Shown piece by piece: positions 26,517 through 39,820 of a stretch of DNA of 64,000 bases. The number at the start of each line of letters is the position of its first letter. Position 1 is the first letter of the stretch. The translations under genes and the position numbers were made by a program. Source of the DNA: Corynebacterium kalinowskii (GTDB lineage Bacteria; Actinomycetota; Actinomycetes; Mycobacteriales; Mycobacteriaceae); NCBI RefSeq assembly GCF_009734385.1, contig NZ_CP046452.1, forward strand, positions 1,798,001-1,862,000, read 5' to 3'. The notes below the pieces were generated by a model, which saw only the letters and a list, made by a program, of their open reading frames with translations, ran no database searches and had not been told where the DNA came from.

Positions 26517-26861
26517 ATGAAATCCACAACTCCAACTTCTGAAGAGTTCCTTGAGGTCAGCGAATCTGCCCAGTTCCTCGAACTGCGCAGCACGTTCCGG
26601 AAGTTTGCCTTCCCTTTGACCTTCGCATTCCTTGCATGGTTCATCTTCTACATCGTCACGGCAACCTTTGCCACCGACTTTGTCTCTCAGCGTCTGTACG
26701 GCGCCATCAACGTCGGTATGGTCCTCGGCCTGGCGCAGTTCGCCACGGCCGGCCTCGTTACGTGGATCTACGTCCGATTCGCTGATACCAAGCTCGATCC
26801 GGCAACTGCTGCCCTTCGTGACTCCATGACCAATACCACCCCAGAAAGCCCGGTGGCCTAA
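26517..26861 (+). CDS. DUF485 membrane protein paired with mctC, copy 2
   Basis: This 114-residue paralogue of the protein at 4182-4529 shares ELRSTFRKFAFPLTFAFLAWF, the motif FVSQRLYGAINVGMVLGLAQF and VTWIYVRFAD. Two membrane helices are seen. The ATG at 26517 follows GAGGTGAG; a GTG two codons earlier is possible. Its stop codon overlaps the mctC ATG by one base (TAATG), so translation should be coupled. Confidence 0.9.
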   Translation: MKSTTPTSEEFLEVSESAQFLELRSTFRKFAFPLTFAFLAWFIFYIVTATFATDFVSQRLYGAINVGMVLGLAQFATAGLVTWIYVRFADTKLDPATAALRDSMTNTTPESPVA

Positions 26862-28480
26862 TGAATTACATTCTCGCAGCCGAAGAGCAGGTCTCCACCG
26901 GCAATCCAATCCTGAACATCTCGATTTTCGTGCTGTTCATCGTGGCAACGATGACCATCGTTGTCCGAGCAACCCGTCAGACCTCCCAGAAGGGTTCCGA
27001 TTTCTACACCGGCGGCGCTTCCTTCACCGGCTGGCAGAACGGTCTCGCCATCTCCGGCGACTACCTTTCCGCAGCTGCCTTCCTGGGTGTCACCGGCGCT
27101 ATCGCACTGAGCGGCTACGACGGCTTCCTGTACTCCGTCGCCTTCCTTATCGCACTGCTGGTGGCCATGGTTCTCGTGGCCGAGCCGCTGCGTAACACCG
27201 GTAAGTTCACTATGGCTGACGTGCTGTCTTTCCGCCTCAACCAGAAGCCAGTCCGCATGGCGGCGGCAATCTCCACCCTGTCGATCTCCCTGTTCTACCT
27301 CATCGCCCAAATGGCCGGTGCAGGTGGACTCGTCGCCCTGCTGCTGGGTATCAACGGTAAGGCCGCGCAGGCTATCGTCGTTGCCATCGTGGGCGTGCTG
27401 ATGATTGTGTACGTTCTGGTCGGCGGCATGAAGGGCACCACCTACGTCCAGATGATTAAGGCTGTGCTCCTCGTCGGCGGTTCCATCATCATCACGATCC
27501 TGACCTTCGTCGCGGTCAAGGGTGGCTTCAACGCTGTGCTGGAAGCAGCCGTGGCTAACCACCCGAAGGGCGACGCAATTCTCGACCCAGGCCTGAAGTA
27601 TGGCAAGAACACCCTGACCAAGCTCGACTTCATCTCCCTTGGTCTCGCCCTGGTCTTTGGTACTTCTGGTCTGCCGCACGTCCTGATGCGTTTCTACACC
27701 GTGCCTACCGCTAAGGAAGCACGCCGCTCCATCGTCTGGACCACCGCTATCGTCGCCGTGTTCTTCCTCATGACCGTCATCATGGGCTACGGCGCAGCTG
27801 CCCTCGTCGGCGCTGACCAGATTGCCAACGCTCCAGGTGGCGCAAACTCCGCAGTCCTCCTGCTGTCCTCCAAGGTCGGCGGCACCATCTTCATGGCTTG
27901 TATCTCCGCAGTCGCGTTCGCTACGATCCTCGCTGTGGTCGCAGGCCTGGCCATCACCGCTTCCGCTTCGGTGGCGCACGACATCTACAACTCCGTGCTG
28001 CGCGACGGTAAGGCCTCCGAAGAGGAGCAGGTCCGGGTTTCCCGCATCACCGTTGTGGTCATCGGTATCCTCGCCATCGTCATGGGCATCGGTGCCATGG
28101 GCCAGAACATCGCCTTCCTGGTGGCGCTCGCCTTCGGTATCGCGGCAGCCGCAAACCTTCCGACGATCCTGTACTCCCTGTACTGGAAGAAGTTCAACAC
28201 CACCGGCGCTCTGTTCTCCATCTACGGTGGCTTGTTGACCTCGATCATCCTGATCATCTTCTCACCGGCAGTGTCCGGCGCGAAGACCGCCATGCTCCCG
28301 AATATGGACTTCGCATGGTTCCCGCTGACCAACCCATCGATCATCGCGATCCCGGTCGGATTCCTCATGGGCATCATCGGCACGTACCTCGGCAAGCCGG
28401 ATAACTTCCCGCTCAAGCGCGCTGAGATGGAAGTCCGTTCCCTCACCGGTGTCGGTGTGGAAAAGGCAGTCCAGCACTAA
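26861..28480 (+). CDS. mctC2: MctC-type monocarboxylate/sodium symporter, copy 2
   Basis: This 539-residue solute:sodium symporter is strongly similar along its whole length to the first copy at 2562-4178, with identical or nearly identical blocks GGMKGTTYVQMIKAVLLVG, GLPHVLMRFYTVPTA, AITASASVAHD and EMEVRSLTGVGVE. About 13 membrane helices are expected. The N terminus (AEEQVSTGNPILNISIFVLF) and the extramembrane segment near residue 225 differ, so the copies are old paralogues rather than a recent duplication. Likely substrates are acetate, propionate, pyruvate or similar. The gene symbol is only descriptive. Confidence 0.9.
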   Translation: MNYILAAEEQVSTGNPILNISIFVLFIVATMTIVVRATRQTSQKGSDFYTGGASFTGWQNGLAISGDYLSAAAFLGVTGAIALSGYDGFLYSVAFLIALLVAMVLVAEPLRNTGKFTMADVLSFRLNQKPVRMAAAISTLSISLFYLIAQMAGAGGLVALLLGINGKAAQAIVVAIVGVLMIVYVLVGGMKGTTYVQMIKAVLLVGGSIIITILTFVAVKGGFNAVLEAAVANHPKGDAILDPGLKYGKNTLTKLDFISLGLALVFGTSGLPHVLMRFYTVPTAKEARRSIVWTTAIVAVFFLMTVIMGYGAAALVGADQIANAPGGANSAVLLLSSKVGGTIFMACISAVAFATILAVVAGLAITASASVAHDIYNSVLRDGKASEEEQVRVSRITVVVIGILAIVMGIGAMGQNIAFLVALAFGIAAAANLPTILYSLYWKKFNTTGALFSIYGGLLTSIILIIFSPAVSGAKTAMLPNMDFAWFPLTNPSIIAIPVGFLMGIIGTYLGKPDNFPLKRAEMEVRSLTGVGVEKAVQH

Positions 28481-28502
28481 GCTTCTCGACGCCCCAGAGC
28501 TG

Positions 28503-28536
28503 AAAACTGAGAGCCCCTTCGGGGGCTCTCAGTTTT
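28503..28536 (+). terminator. Terminator of the second mctC operon
   Basis: The hairpin AAAACTGAGAGCCCC / GGGGCTCTCAGTTTT with loop TTCG-type sequence lies 22 bases after the stop. Confidence 0.92.
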
Positions 28537-28559
28537 GTATTTAGCGCAGTTCCTGGCGG

Positions 28560-28825
28560 TCAGGATTCGCAATCCCGATGCGTCTGATACGTAATAAAGA
28601 CATGTCCTATTCCGAACATCACCGCGGCCCCAACAAGCAGCCAATGGTGCAGGAGTATCCCGGAGACAAAGAACATTGCCGTAGGGATAACCGCTAGTGC
28701 CAGCGCCAAGCCTAGGGTCTTTTGTGCTGCCAGTATCGCCACCACTTGGAGTAGTAGGCCAGCAGCAGCGCCGCATTGACGATGCAGTAGAGATAGGACA
28801 AACGCCGAAGGGGCCCACAGCTCAA
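28560..28825 (-). pseudogene. Small membrane protein, apparently frameshifted
   Basis: Reading from TTG 28825, a 37-codon frame gives LSYLYCIVNAALLLAYYSKW then RYWQHKRP and a stop at 28712-28714. In the next frame, overlapping at the AAAAG around 28718-28722, hydrophobic coding continues as LGLALALAVIPTAMFFVSG, ILLHHWLLVGAAVMFGIGHV to the stop at 28560. Together they would make one ~85-residue protein with three membrane segments. A one-base change or sequencing error at the A-run is the simplest explanation; a separate 61-codon gene starting at GTG 28745 is the alternative. The family is unknown. Confidence 0.4.
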
Positions 28826-28843
28826 TGCCGTGGGCCCCTTCGG
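28805..28843 (-). terminator. Terminator of the 64-residue protein gene
   Basis: A perfect 14-bp repeat CCGAAGGGGCCCAC (28805-28818) / GTGGGCCCCTTCGG (28830-28843) lies 21 bases after the stop at 28865. The T-run is weak. Confidence 0.7.
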
Positions 28844-28864
28844 GGAACTAAAGATCTACAAGTG

Positions 28865-29059
28865 TTACTTGTTGATTTGGGTGTATGGGTGGACGTAACC
28901 GATCTTCTCTGCTGGAAGTGGGAATGGCATGTCGTCACCGTAAGGGCTGGATGCACCAGCGAGACGAGAAACCAATTCCGTAACAGGGTGACCGCTGGTT
29001 TCCGGGAGGTGCTCTGGCCAGCCCGGATCGACGTAGCTATTCTTCTCGATTTTTGCCAT
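28865..29059 (-). CDS. Small conserved hypothetical protein (64 residues)
   Basis: A good ribosome site (AGGAG, 2-3 bases before the ATG) and a following terminator support this short gene. The sequence MAKIEKNSYVDPGWPEHLPE is polar and Pro rich, with SPYGDDMPFPLPAEKIGYVHPY at the C terminus, and has no membrane segment. It is divergent from the helicase-associated gene with 63 bases between starts. Function unknown. Confidence 0.7.
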   Translation of the reverse strand: MAKIEKNSYVDPGWPEHLPETSGHPVTELVSRLAGASSPYGDDMPFPLPAEKIGYVHPYTQINK

Positions 29060-29122
29060 GCTCCTATTGTTTCAAACCTTGACGGAAAAAGTCACTTCTC
29101 GGAGCGTTAAACTTGAATAATC

Positions 29123-31342
29123 ATGAAAAAACCTACTGCCCCGGGTGACCCCACCCTGACTTTCCGAGAGTGGCTCGCGAGCCTTGATGACGAGCACCTG
29201 TCGAGATTGTTGCTTTTGCGTCCCGACACAGTGCTGCCACTCCCGCCAGGAATTGGGCCTTTAGCTGCGCGTTTGCAACTCCGGGCGTCGGTAAGCAGGG
29301 CGCTGCACTCCCTCAATACCACCGACCTCTTGGTGTTGGAGGCCGTCGCCGCGATTGGCGGGGAGTTTACCCCGGTTTCTGCCCCCGAAGTGGTGGGGAT
29401 CATTAGTGAGCGTACCCAGCTTCATGGCATTGACGGCCCACTTCCCATCGAAGTAGAGGCGAGCATTGCCAAGCTGAAGCAGTATGGGTTGCTCTTCGGC
29501 GAGGACAGGTTCTTGGTTGTCCAAGAAGCCATGTCTGCACTCCCCCACAGCTGGCAGCTCCTGCCCGATGCAGAGCCTGCTCCAGATGATCTGGCTGACA
29601 AGCTTGCCCAGCTGTCGGCGCGTTCGACAAAAATTCTTCAAACGTTGGCACTCTCTGGCGGCACTGGCGTGACGAAAGACGCAGCACTGGATGCTGATCC
29701 AACGCGCCCCATCCCGCAACTCATCGCGCAGGGCCTGCTCCATCGGGTAGATGAGTCCACCGTGCAACTGCCGCAAACGGTCCGAAATGCCTTAACCGGT
29801 AGTCGGAGTCTGCCGTTGAGGTGCCCACCTGCGGAAAGCACGACATCCATTGAGGTTGCGGATCAGGCCGGAATTTCAGCTGGCCTTGAGGTCTGCCGAT
29901 TGACCCGCTTGCTCATCCAGGAGCTCGGCCAGCGCCCAGTCTCCACGCTCAAGGGCGGCGCTGTGGGCGTGCGGATGATCAGCCGGCTGACTAAAGCACT
30001 GGAGACCACCGAGGAGGACATCGCTCGTCTGATGTGCCTTTCTATTGCGGCTGGCCTGATCGCGCGTGGTGTGCCGGAACCGCTACCTGATGACGATGAT
30101 GGCGGCGACTACTACGCACCCACCCCACAGGCGGACGCATGGCTCGGTAGTTCGCTGGAAGACCAGCTTCGAACCCTCCTGCACGGCTGGCGCACCAGCC
30201 CGTGGGCGCCGTGGCTGCTGGGTACCACCAAGGACAAAACTAAGGTCCACCTGCTCTCCCGAGAGATGCGCGACGAACGCATTCCACAATGGCGCGGGCA
30301 GCTTATCGACGCTCTCGGCTCGCTACCACCCGGTGCCAGCACCGCAGAGACACTGACCTACTTCCGATTCCGCCACCCGCTCACCGGAACGGCGTTGACC
30401 GAAACAACCTTTGCTGAGCTGGAAGCTGAGGCTGCCTGGATCGGCGCCATTTCTGAAGGCATTCTCACGAGCTCTATTCGCTTCGACACGATCAATGTGC
30501 CGGATGCGGTGGAACAGCTCATCGTTCAGGCTGACATGACGATGCTCGCGCCTGGACCACTCACTCCGCGCTCCCAGAAGTTTGTCGATCGCGTCGCTGA
30601 TCTCGAGTCCTCCGGGCTTGCCAGTGTCTACCGTGTCACGGAAGCGTCGATAAGGCGAGCACTGGATTCCGGGCTCAGCGGGCAGGACATCATGTCGCGG
30701 CTGGGTGAGCTGTCGGTAATGGAACTGCCACAGTCGATCGGATATCTCGTCGATGATGTTGCGCGCAAACACGGTAGCCTCCGCGGTGGTCCTGCGATGA
30801 GTTACCTGCGTTGCGACGACCCTTCGCTCATCGTGCAGGCCGTCGCGGCCATTGGTGACGCCGTTGCACTAAGGGCCATCGCGCCCACCGTCGCTGTGGC
30901 TCAGGCACCGCTTATCCAGGTCATCAAGGCACTGCGAGCTGCGGGATTCCAGCCGATCGCTGAGGATGCTTATGGCCTCAGCCTCGATCTGGCCCCGGAG
31001 CCGTCCCGTGTCCCGCAACCAGATACTCGCCCCGAAGCAACTGCTATCGACGAAGGACGCATCGAAGCCGCAGTGGCTGCCATTCGCCGCGGCGACACAG
31101 CCCGGGACGCGGTCGCCTCCGGTACCCGCGCACCTGCCTCCGAAACCCTCAGCATTCTGCAGGCTGCGGCCCGCGCGGGGAAGACTGTGACGCTGGGCTT
31201 CGTCGATAAGCACGGCATTGCTGTCCATCGCGTGGTGCGTCCCGTCACTGTCGCCGGGGGCCTTATCGACGCCATCGACACGACCACCGGCGATGTCCAC
31301 CGCTTCCAGGTGCACCGAATCACTGAGGTAATAGTGCAATAA
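29123..31342 (+). CDS. Helicase-associated protein (Rv0862c-like)
   Basis: This is a 739-residue cytoplasmic protein with no Walker motifs of its own. It begins LTFREWLASLDDEHLSRLLLLRPD and contains repeated winged-helix-like stretches (LQTLALSGGTGVTKDAALDAD; AKLKQYGLLFGEDRF). Its C-terminal ~170 residues include the conserved block TLSILQAAARAGKTVTLGFVDKHG, as in proteins annotated helicase C-terminal-domain-associated. It lies 33 bases upstream of the XPB-like helicase, the same pair as M. tuberculosis Rv0862c-Rv0861c, so a joint role in DNA repair or unwinding is inferred. Confidence 0.8.
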   Translation: MKKPTAPGDPTLTFREWLASLDDEHLSRLLLLRPDTVLPLPPGIGPLAARLQLRASVSRALHSLNTTDLLVLEAVAAIGGEFTPVSAPEVVGIISERTQLHGIDGPLPIEVEASIAKLKQYGLLFGEDRFLVVQEAMSALPHSWQLLPDAEPAPDDLADKLAQLSARSTKILQTLALSGGTGVTKDAALDADPTRPIPQLIAQGLLHRVDESTVQLPQTVRNALTGSRSLPLRCPPAESTTSIEVADQAGISAGLEVCRLTRLLIQELGQRPVSTLKGGAVGVRMISRLTKALETTEEDIARLMCLSIAAGLIARGVPEPLPDDDDGGDYYAPTPQADAWLGSSLEDQLRTLLHGWRTSPWAPWLLGTTKDKTKVHLLSREMRDERIPQWRGQLIDALGSLPPGASTAETLTYFRFRHPLTGTALTETTFAELEAEAAWIGAISEGILTSSIRFDTINVPDAVEQLIVQADMTMLAPGPLTPRSQKFVDRVADLESSGLASVYRVTEASIRRALDSGLSGQDIMSRLGELSVMELPQSIGYLVDDVARKHGSLRGGPAMSYLRCDDPSLIVQAVAAIGDAVALRAIAPTVAVAQAPLIQVIKALRAAGFQPIAEDAYGLSLDLAPEPSRVPQPDTRPEATAIDEGRIEAAVAAIRRGDTARDAVASGTRAPASETLSILQAAARAGKTVTLGFVDKHGIAVHRVVRPVTVAGGLIDAIDTTTGDVHRFQVHRITEVIVQ

Positions 31343-31375
31343 TGGTGGTTTGACCTTTATACAAGGAGTGAACCG

Positions 31376-33013
31376 GTGAATTTTGATGGCCCGATGATCG
31401 TCCAGTCCGACAAGACGATCCTGCTGGAGATCGACCACCCACGCGCAGGGGAAGCGCGCGCTGCGCTCGCCCCCTTCGCCGAGCTTGAGCGGGCCCCGGA
31501 GCATATTCACACCTATCGCATTACTCCCCTTGCGTTGTGGAATGCGCGGGCCGCCGGGCACGATGCGGAGCAAGTCATTCACATGCTGGAAACATACTCT
31601 CGCTTTCCAGTGCCGCAGCCGCTGTTGGTGGATATTGCGGAGACGATGTCACGCTACGGGCGCGTGCGCCTGCACAAACATCCTGCGCACGGTCTCATTC
31701 TGGAGTCCAAGGAGCCTGCGATTCTGGCGGAGTTGCAACGGCACAAGAAGATCAAACCTATGCTCGGCGCCGCTATCGATGCTGAGTCAATCTTGGTACA
31801 TCCGTCGGAGCGCGGACGGCTGAAGCAGGAATTGCTGAAGGTCGGTTGGCCGGCCGAGGACCTAGCCGGATATGTGGACGGCGAAGCACACCCAATCTCC
31901 TTGGTCGAAGACGGCTGGGCGTTGCGCGACTATCAGCAGTATGCGGCCGACTCTTTCTGGGAGGGCGGCTCGGGCGTAGTCGTGCTGCCCTGTGGCGCCG
32001 GTAAAACGATGGTCGGCGCGGCCTCCATGGCGAAGGCGCAGGCCACCACGCTGATTTTGGTGACCAATACGGTGGCTGGGCGTCAGTGGCGGGACGAGCT
32101 ACTGCGTCGCACCACGCTCACGGAGGAAGAGATTGGCGAGTACTCCGGTGAGAAGAAGGAGATCCGTCCCGTCACGATTGCGACGTACCAGGTGGTCACC
32201 CGCAAGACGAAGGGCGAATACCGCGCCCTCGAGCTGTTCGATTCCTGCGACTGGGGCCTGATCATCTATGACGAAGTCCACCTGCTTCCCGCCCCAGTCT
32301 TTCGCATGACTTCGGATTTGCAGTCTCGCCGTCGTCTGGGTCTTACCGCCACCTTGGTGCGCGAAGATGGTCGGGAGGGCGATGTCTTCTCCCTCATTGG
32401 CCCCAAGCGTTACGACGCGCCCTGGAAAGATCTCGAAGCTCAAGGCTTCATCGCAACGGCCGAATGCACTGAGGTCCGCGTGACAATGCCGGACTCGGAG
32501 CGCATGACCTACGCTACTGCTGAGCCTGCTGACCGCTATCGACTCGCCGCCAGCTCTGCTGCGAAGATGCCGGTGATCCGCCGCCTTCTGAAGCGTCACG
32601 CGGGCATGCCGACCCTCATTATCGGCGCTTACGTAGATCAATTGGAGGAAATTGGCGCTGAGCTTGATGTTCCAGTTATCGAGGGCAAGACGTCGAATGC
32701 GAAACGAGAAAAGCTCTTTGAGGCCTTTCGCACTGGTCAGCTAGATACGCTAGTCGTTTCCAAGGTCGCCAACTTTTCTGTCGACTTGCCTGAAGCAGCA
32801 GTGGCTATTCAGATCTCTGGAACTTTTGGGTCCCGTCAGGAGGAGGCCCAGCGCCTCGGCCGACTTTTGCGCCCCAAGGCAGACGGCGGCGAGGCCCACT
32901 TTTACACCGTGGTCAGTCGCGATACGCTAGACGCTGAATATGCAGCTCATCGCCAGCGTTTCCTTGCCGAGCAGGGCTACGCTTACCGAATCATCGATGC
33001 CGAAGACATTTAG
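31376..33013 (+). CDS. XPB/Ercc3-type DNA helicase
   Basis: This 545-residue superfamily 2 helicase has an N-terminal damage-recognition-like domain (about 1-165), Walker A LPCGAGKTMVGAASMA (about 204-219), motif II IIYDEVHLLPAP (DEVH), motif III RLGLTATLVREDGREGD with the RED-like insert, and C-terminal motifs TLVVSKVANFSVDLPEAAVAIQ and GSRQEEAQRLGRLLRPK. The GTG start has AAGGAGTG upstream. XPB homologues in mycobacteria unwind DNA 3' to 5'. It pairs with the upstream helicase-associated gene and is followed after 9 bases by the DUF3239 gene. Confidence 0.92.
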   Translation: MNFDGPMIVQSDKTILLEIDHPRAGEARAALAPFAELERAPEHIHTYRITPLALWNARAAGHDAEQVIHMLETYSRFPVPQPLLVDIAETMSRYGRVRLHKHPAHGLILESKEPAILAELQRHKKIKPMLGAAIDAESILVHPSERGRLKQELLKVGWPAEDLAGYVDGEAHPISLVEDGWALRDYQQYAADSFWEGGSGVVVLPCGAGKTMVGAASMAKAQATTLILVTNTVAGRQWRDELLRRTTLTEEEIGEYSGEKKEIRPVTIATYQVVTRKTKGEYRALELFDSCDWGLIIYDEVHLLPAPVFRMTSDLQSRRRLGLTATLVREDGREGDVFSLIGPKRYDAPWKDLEAQGFIATAECTEVRVTMPDSERMTYATAEPADRYRLAASSAAKMPVIRRLLKRHAGMPTLIIGAYVDQLEEIGAELDVPVIEGKTSNAKREKLFEAFRTGQLDTLVVSKVANFSVDLPEAAVAIQISGTFGSRQEEAQRLGRLLRPKADGGEAHFYTVVSRDTLDAEYAAHRQRFLAEQGYAYRIIDAEDI

Positions 33014-33022
33014 AAGGATCCC

Positions 33023-33664
33023 ATGCGACAATTTCAGTTCACCGTCGACTCTGAGCACAACAAAAAGAACAACGAGTTCTCCCGCGACGCCACTAGGCTC
33101 CAAATTTCTGCCGGCATCTTCGGCTTCGTCCTGGCTCTGATTGCATTCGCAGTCATGCGCATTTCCGACGGTGCCCCATGGGGACTAGCCGTTGCCATCG
33201 GACTGGGAACCTTTGCGCTGTTTTGTTTTGCACTCATCTTCATCCTGCCGCGCCAAATGGGCTCTGCTCAGGCAATGTTTGAAAGCTACCCACTAGTTCC
33301 AGCCATGGTTGCGGAGGTCCTGCCCCGCGGCATGGTTCTCATGGCGCTTGTCGACGCCAATGCCTCCGATTCCGGCAAGCCGGTCCCGGCCCTCGCAATC
33401 CGCAATATGACTAACCTCCGCGGTCACGAACGCGTGGTCGGCGAGCGCGTGCCTGCCGTCGCGGTAGCCGGGCGTCGCTCAGTTTCGACTTCCGATCGTT
33501 GGGATGAGATCTCCCCTATGCCCATAGCGTGGGGAACGGCTGATGCAGGGACTGTAAAGGAAGCTCAAAAGGCCATCCCGGAGAATGAGTGGAACACCCT
33601 GCAAAAGCACCTTGATAAGCTTGAAAAAGTCAAAGCTACCGACATGAACCTTTTGATCCTCTAA
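33023..33664 (+). CDS. DUF3239 membrane protein
   Basis: This 213-residue protein has two membrane helices (ISAGIFGFVLALIAFAVMRI and GLAVAIGLGTFALFCFALIFIL) after a charged N terminus, and a soluble C-terminal domain of ~130 residues with VPAVAVAGRRSVSTSDRWDEISPMPIAWGT. This matches the corynebacterial DUF3239 family. GAAGGATCCC precedes the ATG. It is probably the last gene of the helicase operon. Function unknown. Confidence 0.8.
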   Translation: MRQFQFTVDSEHNKKNNEFSRDATRLQISAGIFGFVLALIAFAVMRISDGAPWGLAVAIGLGTFALFCFALIFILPRQMGSAQAMFESYPLVPAMVAEVLPRGMVLMALVDANASDSGKPVPALAIRNMTNLRGHERVVGERVPAVAVAGRRSVSTSDRWDEISPMPIAWGTADAGTVKEAQKAIPENEWNTLQKHLDKLEKVKATDMNLLIL

Positions 33665-33684
33665 TCAGAGCACGTCTTGAATTG

Positions 33685-33710
33685 CCCGGCTGCGGCCGGG
33701 TTTTTCTTTT
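33685..33710 (+). terminator. Terminator after the helicase operon
   Basis: A CCCGG...CCGGG hairpin is followed by TTTTTCTTTT. Confidence 0.88.
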
Positions 33711-34097
33711 GTCAGGTTCAAGCACCTGTAGGACAGCAAACCAGGAGAGATTGACTAGCAACGCATGTCAGCATTTTCTGACGCTTTAATTGCCCTTCCT
33801 GACGAACCGACCAGGTGTGCCCAGCACCCCTGACCTACGGTTTCCGGCCGGCAACGAAGAACAAGCCTAGGCGCAGCGATAGCACCGCCCCTATTTCGTG
33901 AGAGCCTACTGGGGAACAACTCCACTCCCCATCTTCGGTGAAGCCTTTCACCATTGACTCTTGCCAATTGACGTGATGGACATACCACATAGGACATCTA
34001 CTTCCCTCGCACTCGGCTCAAACACCAAGAGACCCTCTGAGGCCTCGTTTGGTTTCAGCGGGACTTTCAACGATGCGTGTCAGTGCCTAGAAATAGC
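33711..34097. other. Gene-poor spacer between the helicase operon and the rRNA operon
   Basis: I see no convincing gene, repeat or RNA in these ~390 bases. Short open frames on both strands lack ribosome sites and family features. Confidence 0.5.
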
Positions 34098-34128
34098 AGA
34101 AAGACCCAGGGGTATCCTGGGTCTTTCT
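34098..34128 (-). terminator. Terminator of the rRNA operon
   Basis: Perfect 13-bp arms AGAAAGACCCAGG (34098-34110) and CCTGGGTCTTTCT (34116-34128) enclose a five-base loop, 17 bases beyond 5S on the minus strand. Confidence 0.9.
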
Positions 34129-34144
34129 GGTTTGTTAAGTTTTT

Positions 34145-34263
34145 GGTCGGCGGTGTCCTACTCTCCCACACCCTCCCAGGTGCAGTACCATCGGCGCAGT
34201 AAGGCTTAGCTTCCGGGTTCGGAATGGGACCGGGCGTTTCCCTCACGCTAATAACCACCGACA
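34145..34263 (-). rRNA. rrf: 5S ribosomal RNA
   Basis: About 119 bases. On the minus strand it begins near GTCGGTGGTTATTAGCG, contains CCCATTCCGAACCCGGAAG (the loop A/stem III region) and GATGGTACTGC, and ends GACACCGCCGACC, which pairs with the 5' end. Ends are placed by pairing, to within a few bases. Confidence 0.95.
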
Positions 34264-34302
34264 CAACTGTGACAATCGGCCACACACACATGTGGTGTGG
34301 GT

Positions 34303-34335
34303 GTTGTGTCAGATACTGCATAGTGGACGCGATTT
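34303..34335 (-). other. 3' arm of the pre-23S processing stem
   Basis: This 33-base stretch is the near-complement partner of 37534-37565 on the other side of 23S. The innermost 14 bases (ATAGTGGACGCGAT) match perfectly. In the minus-strand transcript the two arms form a long stem around 23S, the expected RNase III processing site. Confidence 0.75.
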
Positions 34336-34392
34336 ATTCATTTGTTTTTGCTTGCGGCAAGATGTTTTGTTTGCTGTTGCGTGCCCCATGTT

Positions 34393-37460
<3,068 letters not shown>

Positions 37461-37533
37461 AAAAACACCATACAAAAGGCAAACACAAACAAAATATATG
37501 CCACAAAAAACAAAGAAACACAATAAAAATTGC

Positions 37534-37565
37534 ATCGCGTCCACTATACAGTTCTCACACAACAC
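37534..37565 (-). other. 5' arm of the pre-23S processing stem with boxA-like sequence
   Basis: On the minus strand it reads GTGTTGTGTGAGAACT followed by GTATAGTGGACGCGAT. The first half resembles the leader element upstream of 16S, a candidate NusB/boxA antitermination site. The second half pairs with 34303-34335. The rest of the 16S-23S spacer (37461-37837) has no tRNA gene. Confidence 0.7.
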
Positions 37566-37831
37566 ACCCCCCACAACCAGCAACCACACCATCCCACAAA
37601 GAAACAGTCACGCAACCAGAAAGCAAGGAGCCCATTGAAACAACACAACAGTGTCATTCCAGACACCCAACAGCATGCCAAGCACAAAAACATATTTAAG
37701 TCATATTTCCGGTCGTGATGACCACCACCATATAAGCGGCTAGTTAGTCTCCACCCGATTCATAAACCAACAGCCACACACTCGGTGACTGAGTTGGTGT
37801 ACACGGCTCACAACTGTGAGCCAAAAAAGCT

Positions 37832-39360
<1,529 letters not shown>

Positions 39361-39596
39361 AAATAATCAGAACTATGAAAAGCCCAACTACCTAGCAAAA
39401 AAACAAACAACCAGCAAAAACAAACCCCAAAAGGCCTGCCTCTATCTAGATTGTCCAAAAATACGTGACTCCCCCAAAATCCGACGAGGAAAGAAAAGAA
39501 AGCCACAAAATTGAGTATTAATGCTTACACAGACCCCTCACGGGCCTGCCGGCACCAACACACAACCAAAAACAACTTAAAAAATAAGTACTTGGC

Positions 39597-39625
39597 ACAC
39601 TATTGAGTTCTCAAACAACACACGC
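39597..39625 (-). promoter_or_regulatory. rRNA leader antitermination (boxA-like) element
   Basis: The minus strand reads GTTGTTTGAGAACTCAATAG, then TGTGCCAAG, the typical actinobacterial rRNA leader sequence. A related copy lies in the 16S-23S spacer. Confidence 0.65.
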
Positions 39626-39677
39626 ACACCCACCTGGAATTAACTTGTTGTTAACTCCATTTAAGGCGACCTGTCCG

Positions 39678-39706
39678 ACTGTAGCTGATTTAGATTTGTT
39701 AGTCAA
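39678..39706 (-). promoter_or_regulatory. rRNA operon promoter
   Basis: On the minus strand TTGACT (39701-39706) and TACAGT (39678-39683) are spaced by exactly 17 bases, a good sigma-A promoter. Transcription would start near 39671, leaving a leader of ~310 bases before 16S. Confidence 0.7.
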
Positions 39707-39820
39707 AATCCGCTTCGTCATGCAGCGTTTTCGTGTAACTTTTCGGTCACACTGTCTCGCTGACCTGGACTAAGTTACGCACTATCGGATAAGAACACAA
39801 ATCGCCAGGTCATCGAGCAT

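Noticed and set aside
26858..27979. A 373-codon open frame antisense to the second mctC
   Set aside because: Antisense artefact of a membrane transporter; no ribosome site or domain.
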